The notes under the pieces are model-generated. The model ran no database searches. It saw nothing but the letters and a program-made list of their open reading frames with translations, and had not been told where the DNA came from. This document shows positions 26,417 through 29,590 of a stretch of DNA of 29,590 nt, one piece after another (positions within the stretch are counted from its first letter, which is position 1; each line of letters starts with the position of its first letter). Origin of the DNA: a virus; IMG/VR virus record IMGVR_UViG_3300030328_003522, positions 1-29,590 of that record. The stretch is one strand, 5' to 3'. The position numbers were made by a program, and so were the translations under genes.

Positions 26417-28345
26417 TTATCTTGTTATCTGTCTTGCGGTATAACTTGGTGTAACAGTATATGTAGAACCAGATGGATCTGCTCCAGAAGCAATTTCATC
26501 GACAACCATCTCTATCTCACTAGTATCTAGTTGTAAATAAAGATCCTGTAATCCAATAACATCATTTGACTCAGGAATTCCAGAAATTTCCATAATTTCC
26601 TGCTTATCCTTTGTTTTACCTGATGTAATATTGATAGGATTTAAAGTAAGACGACCTGTAACATAGTTAATAACCCCAATATTTTGTCTTTCAACAGTAG
26701 GAGTTGTTGATCCAGGAGCATCTAAAGAAAATAATCCTAAAGTTCCAGTCTTTTTATCGGTATTTGGAGTATCAAAGAGGTAAACATTAGGTGAAATATC
26801 TAATACCCTAAAGGCACTAGACCTAATATTATACCCATCCATAGAAGAAATATGGAATTGATTACCAAAATCGATTGCATATTCAGCAAAAATATCAGTT
26901 GCAAGTCTCAAATCCCGTCTCATCTGTATTGTAGTAATATTAGAAGTGATAGATTCGTGACTTTGATCAATAACTTTCAAGAATTTACTGTATTTAAACC
27001 TTGCACCATACTTATTTAACTCCGCAGAATTAGCTAGTTTATTGATATTACTCGTTACTACAGTAGAAACGAATAATGCATTCGGAGCTTTACTAGTATT
27101 ATAGTAAATATTGCTATCAGTTTCCAAAAATAAGTATTTTAGGTCAAGAATTTCGGGAACAATACCTGCAACAGAGTATTTTCTGAGGTCTCTTTTGATA
27201 TTTTCCTTAATTGCATTCGGAACAAAGTCACCAGTTCGTGGTTTTATGCTAATAAACACCTTTCCATACTGTGGAGGAACCAATTCTTCACCTCCATAGA
27301 CTGAAATTGACTCAGTTTCAGGATAAATCTTGTTTGGAATTAATATTTCATAGTCATTTGAGGTCAAAGCACGGTTTTGAGTTGCATAAATCTGTGGAGC
27401 ATACTTTTTAACACTATCTACACTCTCAATTGCCTCTCCACCACTAGATGGAGTGTCAGCCGTAACTAGCGAAATACCGCTTGTAATGGTGTAATCTTGT
27501 GCATTCCTATTATAAGTGCATTTTCCACTAAAAGCTAGGTTACTAACACCATTTGCATCAGCACCACTAGAGATAATATAGGAAACTTCGACAATATTTC
27601 CGTTTTCTAGTGCTTTTCCAAAGATTCCATCACCAAAAATGATCTCATATTGCTCATCTTCCACCTCTTGAATGTAATAAATTAGCGATTTTCCAGTAAT
27701 TGCGGTTCCAGTGTCAGCATCAAAGAGACTATCTTGCCTTGTATAGTTGGAAAGTAGTGAAGAAGTAGATGCTGGTCTTACATTTACTGTTAAAGTGCTT
27801 AAATCAATACCACCATTGGATAAAATGAACCTTTGATTGACATTATCAGTAGAATAAGTGAAAGATTGGTCAACAACAGTGCCTTGATAGACATCTACAT
27901 CATAAAAATAAGCAACTCCGTCAATTACTGACTTAGAAACGTCTTTTGTGATGCCAAAAACGAAAGATTGACCTCCAAATGAGTTTGTAGAGACAACTGG
28001 GCCTTTTTTTAAGGTAATTGACGTTGGTGGAGGGGTAACTCCAGGTTCTACAGAGAAATTTATTGATAATGTTGATGCTTTTCTTGATCTTGGAACATAT
28101 CCGATGTTTCTTGCGAGTGCAACTACGTTTTCTCTAAGGGTTGCACTGTCAATAAAGACCTCATTAGAGATCATATTGGCATTGTATGATGTAATGTAAG
28201 TATTATATGCTAAAACATCTAAAATTGCTGACAGATTAGACCCTTCGAAGTCATAATCCGTAAAATTCGAATTGGACTGTAGATATTGTTTAAGATTGTC
28301 TTTAATCTGGTCAAAATCCAGACTAGTAAAATTTTTAAGTGACAT
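26417..28345 (-). CDS. gp6: gp6, baseplate wedge subunit
   Basis: gp6 forms the inner iris-like ring of the baseplate that holds wedges together and opens on contraction; it is related to P2 gpJ. The N-terminus contains FEGSNLSAILDVLAYNTYIT (about 34-53) and then FIDSATLRENVVALARNIGY (about 64-83), both typical of gp6/J proteins. The length of 642 residues is close to T4 gp6 (660). The middle contains EVEDEQYEIIFGDGIFGKAL and ENGNIVEVSYIISSG, the conserved beta domain of this family, and the C-terminal half has the mixed alpha/beta region with RRDLRLATDIF. It begins directly after the gp25 stop (TAAATG), implying coupled translation, and ends four bases before the giant gp7-like gene. No inserted repeat arrays are obvious here. 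Confidence 0.95.
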   Translation of the reverse strand: MSLKNFTSLDFDQIKDNLKQYLQSNSNFTDYDFEGSNLSAILDVLAYNTYITSYNANMISNEVFIDSATLRENVVALARNIGYVPRSRKASTLSINFSVEPGVTPPPTSITLKKGPVVSTNSFGGQSFVFGITKDVSKSVIDGVAYFYDVDVYQGTVVDQSFTYSTDNVNQRFILSNGGIDLSTLTVNVRPASTSSLLSNYTRQDSLFDADTGTAITGKSLIYYIQEVEDEQYEIIFGDGIFGKALENGNIVEVSYIISSGADANGVSNLAFSGKCTYNRNAQDYTITSGISLVTADTPSSGGEAIESVDSVKKYAPQIYATQNRALTSNDYEILIPNKIYPETESISVYGGEELVPPQYGKVFISIKPRTGDFVPNAIKENIKRDLRKYSVAGIVPEILDLKYLFLETDSNIYYNTSKAPNALFVSTVVTSNINKLANSAELNKYGARFKYSKFLKVIDQSHESITSNITTIQMRRDLRLATDIFAEYAIDFGNQFHISSMDGYNIRSSAFRVLDISPNVYLFDTPNTDKKTGTLGLFSLDAPGSTTPTVERQNIGVINYVTGRLTLNPINITSGKTKDKQEIMEISGIPESNDVIGLQDLYLQLDTSEIEMVVDEIASGADPSGSTYTVTPSYTARQITR

Positions 28346-28747
28346 TTATCGTGATGGAAGCAAGGCAAATTCGACTTGAGAGGGTGGAACGTCTATTCCA
28401 ACAATTCTATAACTGATAATTACATCATAATTGTTAGAATCATAATTTGGGTTAACATAGACTTCAATAATTTCTACCCTTGGTTCATAATTTTGCAAAG
28501 AGTTCTCAATTTCTTCTTTTATCGATGCAGCAGTTAATTCACTAATATTTTCAAATAATATTTCACCCACATGAGACCCAAATTCAGGAGCAAAGACCTT
28601 TTCACCAGGAGTTGTCAGTATAATATTACGAACTGCTCTTGCAATGGCATTTTCATTCTTCAAAGCAATCAAGTCACCACTTAAGGGGTTAAACTTAAAT
28701 GATAAACTAAGATCTTTAAAGGATTTGCTGACTCTTTGAGCTGGCAT
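28346..28747 (-). CDS. gp25: gp25, baseplate wedge subunit / sheath initiator
   Basis: gp25 binds the gp6-gp7 core and nucleates tail-sheath polymerisation; it belongs to the GPW/gp25 family. The 133 residues match T4 gp25 (132) in length. The diagnostic EPR motif, which contacts the core bundle in T4, is at 88-90 (QNYEPRVEII). Other family marks are LKNENAIARAVRNIILTTPG at about 29-48 and PEFGSHVGEILFENI at 54-68. No Shine-Dalgarno sequence is visible before the ATG; the upstream leader is very AU-rich. A late-promoter box at 28773-28780 sits 25 bases upstream, so this gene probably heads the wedge operon 25-6-7-8. Confidence 0.95.
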   Translation of the reverse strand: MPAQRVSKSFKDLSLSFKFNPLSGDLIALKNENAIARAVRNIILTTPGEKVFAPEFGSHVGEILFENISELTAASIKEEIENSLQNYEPRVEIIEVYVNPNYDSNNYDVIISYRIVGIDVPPSQVEFALLPSR

Positions 28748-28772
28748 TGAAAATTATATAGACAATATAAGT

Positions 28773-28780
28773 TATTTATT
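28773..28780 (-). promoter_or_regulatory. Candidate late promoter (AATAAATA) heading the baseplate operon
   Basis: The minus strand reads AATAAATA from 28780 to 28773, a full NATAAATA match. It lies in the short gap between the 53-residue gene and gp25 and ends 25 bases before the gp25 ATG, giving a predicted leader near 20 bases. It is the best-placed late promoter in the window. Confidence 0.6.
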
Positions 28781-28785
28781 AAGAT

Positions 28786-28947
28786 TTATTTGTATTCAGA
28801 AATAACCTCATAACTTTCCACCTCATTAACCGTTTCTAAATCAAAAGGATCTGCTAAACGCTCAAAAAAGTCGCTAGAACTCTCAATATCACGTTTTTTC
28901 GGAGTCAATTTATCATTTGCAATCTCTCGAAGCATTTGTGATTCCAT
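28786..28947 (-). CDS. Small acidic protein of unknown function (53 aa)
   Basis: The ORF begins MESQMLREIANDKLTPKKRD and continues with FFERLADPFDLETVNEVE, ending EVISEYK then TAA. I do not recognise it. It is acidic, largely predicted helical at its N-terminus, and has no cysteine or membrane segment. The case for a real gene is strong. AGGAGG lies six bases before the ATG, the best ribosome site seen in the window, and the gene sits alone between a terminator (28967-29006) and the gp25 promoter. The promoter-like TCTAAATA box at 28996-29003 could serve it. Expression at higher level than its neighbours is a reasonable inference; its role is unknown. Confidence 0.8.
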   Translation of the reverse strand: MESQMLREIANDKLTPKKRDIESSSDFFERLADPFDLETVNEVESYEVISEYK

Positions 28948-28953
28948 AGTTTT

Positions 28954-28959
28954 CCTCCT
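28954..28959 (-). promoter_or_regulatory. Strong Shine-Dalgarno site AGGAGG for the 53-residue gene
   Basis: The minus strand reads AAAGGAGG then AAAACT before the ATG at 28947, a near-perfect anti-16S match at optimal spacing. It fixes the start codon and contrasts with the weak or absent sites of gp25, gp6, the gp7-like gene and the DUF4815 gene. Confidence 0.85.
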
Positions 28960-28966
28960 TTGCATT

Positions 28967-29006
28967 AAAAAAGTGCCTAAAAGAACATTTGTTCTTATTT
29001 AGACAC
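28967..29006 (-). terminator. Intrinsic terminator after the 48-residue gene
   Basis: On the minus strand GTGTCTAAATAAGAAC (29006-28991) pairs with GTTCTTTTAGGCAC (28986-28973) around an AAAT loop, with one G-U pair and a two-base bulge. Six T residues (28972-28967) follow. This is a 14-pair hairpin with a U tract, the expected form of a rho-independent terminator. It would end the upstream small-gene transcript before the baseplate operon. Confidence 0.85.
28996..29003 (-). promoter_or_regulatory. Promoter-like box (TCTAAATA) inside the terminator stem
   Basis: The 5' arm of the terminator contains TCTAAATA (29003-28996), the same sequence as the box before gp8. By T4 late-promoter spacing, transcription would start near 28990, in the hairpin loop. 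Such an RNA would lack the 5' arm and escape termination, and would carry the AGGAGG site for the 53-residue gene. Confidence 0.35.
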
Positions 29007-29014
29007 CAAATATG

Positions 29015-29161
29015 TTATTTTCCTTGACCTCTGTATCTCTTTCGTGCTTTATTACGAGAGGTTGCGGAAAGTTTGCTATGTTTTCCCATTCCTTGTCGAG
29101 ATTTTTTGGGTATCGACTCAACATAAGTGCCACCCAATAGACCTGTTTTTACTTTTGCCAT
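29015..29161 (-). CDS. Small very basic conserved phage protein (48 aa)
   Basis: The ORF encodes MAKVKTGLLGGTYVESIPKK, then SRQGMGKH and a C-terminal SRNKARKRYRGQGK. Lysine and arginine dominate, with almost no acidic residues. From memory, nearly identical short proteins with the TGLLGG...PKK.RQG...RYRGQG pattern are widespread in marine T4-like cyanophages, always without a function. Charge and size suggest binding to nucleic acid or to an acidic partner; this is inference. No ribosome site is evident, and it starts three bases after the stop of the membrane-protein gene, so it may be translated by coupling. The terminator at 28967-29006 follows. Confidence 0.85.
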   Translation of the reverse strand: MAKVKTGLLGGTYVESIPKKSRQGMGKHSKLSATSRNKARKRYRGQGK

Positions 29162-29164
29162 AAT

Positions 29165-29257
29165 TTAATGTGGATTATAAAGGTTTAAGATGTAAACGGT
29201 TAGGAGGATGCCTATTACGACACCCAAACCGAGCCACGCTGCTATTGCCATAATCAT
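29165..29257 (-). CDS. Tiny single-pass membrane protein (30 aa)
   Basis: The ORF reads MIMAIAAWLGLGVVIGIL, then LTVYILNLYNPH and TAA. Residues 3-26 form one hydrophobic helix long enough to span a membrane, ending in a short polar tail. Its ATG overlaps the TGA of the upstream 50-residue gene as ATGA, a classic termination-reinitiation junction that explains the missing ribosome site. I do not recognise a family. Membrane-active roles such as a small holin-like or host-membrane modifier are conceivable but unsupported. The second methionine could also be the start. Confidence 0.65.
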   Translation of the reverse strand: MIMAIAAWLGLGVVIGILLTVYILNLYNPH

Positions 29258-29406
29258 TGTAAGGATTTCAATTTGTTATCAACGGATTCGGATGTTGCTT
29301 GAATCCGATAAGAGACATTATCTCTTCGAGAAAGTTCGGTGAGGATCTCTGATGCGAGATCCCATAACTCTTCGGTCTTGAGTTGTTTGTTAATCTTAAA
29401 TAACAC
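29254..29406 (-). CDS. Small protein of unknown function, GTG start (50 aa)
   Basis: From a GTG at 29406-29404 the frame encodes (M)LFKINKQLKTEELWDLASEI, then LTELSRRDNVSYRIQ and ATSESVDNKLKSLQ. It looks helical, with charged and leucine-rich segments, no cysteine and no membrane segment. The GTG lies 11 bases inside the end of the glycosyltransferase-like gene, and its TGA overlaps the next ATG, so three genes are linked by overlaps. There is no in-frame ATG and no ribosome site, which lowers certainty on the start. I do not recognise a family. Confidence 0.6.
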   Translation of the reverse strand: MLFKINKQLKTEELWDLASEILTELSRRDNVSYRIQATSESVDNKLKSLQ

Positions 29407-29590
29407 GAGTTTTTTCGTGGCCTACACGAATTCGAGGGTCCGCCCAGATTTCGTAACCACTATCTTGTGCATCTAAACAGAACGATACGTCTTCTCCACA
29501 CATATCTTGAACCTCACCCGATTCAAAGACTTGCATCTTAGGAGCAAACCAAGGATACTCAAGTTTCTCAAATACGCCATTCTTAATTAA
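29396..29590 (-). CDS. Probable glycosyltransferase, C-terminal fragment (64 aa visible)
   Basis: The 5' part lies outside the window. The visible frame reads FEKLEYPWFAPKM at 8-20, then MCGEDVSFCLDAQDSGYEIW (30-49) and ADPRIRVGHEKT (50-61) before TAA. YPWF, followed by an ED acid pair, a cysteine-aromatic pair, 'GYxIWxDP' and a late 'xVGH', is the C-terminal pattern of GT-A-fold glycosyltransferases of phages and bacteria. In these the (E/D)D pair is near the catalytic base and the histidine near the metal or nucleotide. Such enzymes move a sugar from a nucleotide-sugar to DNA, a virion protein or a glycan; the target cannot be told. The N-terminal DXD region is not visible. Confidence 0.7.
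   Translation of the reverse strand, partial: LIKNGVFEKLEYPWFAPKMQVFESGEVQDMCGEDVSFCLDAQDSGYEIWADPRIRVGHEKTRVI

Noticed and set aside
28004-28010. A run of seven A residues on the minus strand in gp6, frame TTA AAA AAA G, as a frameshift site
   Set aside because: It fits a slippery pattern, but gp6 is full length in the normal frame, no overlapping frame product is plausible and no stimulatory structure was seen.
1-29590. tRNA genes
   Set aside because: No cloverleaf pattern with a T-loop GTTCRA and acceptor stem was seen in the few non-coding gaps, all of which are too short.

Overview
The window is one end-to-end, minus-strand block of virion-assembly genes from a T4-like (Tevenvirinae-type) marine myovirus. 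The gene order 25-6-7-8-(accessory genes)-13-14-15-16 is that of T4. The low GC content, very long glycine/serine/threonine-rich structural ORFs, NATAAATA-type late-promoter boxes and several small genes resemble cyanophages of Prochlorococcus/Synechococcus, and possibly the related pelagimyophages of SAR11. No host gene is present, so the host is inferred. All identifications come from reading the sequence and from memory of the families; no search was run.

Reading in the direction of transcription (right to left): at 29254-29590 lie the 3' end of a probable glycosyltransferase, a 50-residue ORF and a 30-residue membrane protein, chained by overlaps. Next come a basic 48-residue protein (29015-29161), a strong intrinsic terminator (28967-29006), and a 53-residue acidic protein with the best ribosome-binding site in the window. 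A late-promoter box at 28773-28780 then leads into the baseplate wedge operon: gp25 (sheath initiator), gp6, a 4,339-residue giant whose N-terminus matches the C-terminal core of T4 gp7, gp8, and a 2,583-residue DUF4815-family baseplate or fibre protein. Two small genes (74 and 142 residues) sit where T4 has fibritin. The neck and tail-completion genes gp13, gp14 and gp15 follow, and then the first 27 codons of a probable gp16 (small terminase).

The products should act together. gp25, gp6, gp7 and gp8 build the baseplate wedge around the hub. The DUF4815 protein probably decorates or extends the baseplate periphery. gp13/gp14 close the head, gp15 caps the tail sheath, and gp16 recruits DNA for packaging.

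The striking feature is modular inflation. At least four recognisable short beta-rich modules (GxGY/PPxV, NHxLxxGDxVxY, a GEExxYxG...RGxxxTxAxxHxxG module, and a GExIxGxxSGAxAxV module) recur inside several different T4-core proteins. The gp7-like protein also carries a YHYH domain and more than twenty short G-V/I-G-T/S/A turns. The junctions before gp15, gp13 and gp8 each carry an N(A/C)TAAATA box formed on the stop codon of the preceding gene. Almost every base is coding; no stretch above 300 bases lacks a gene.
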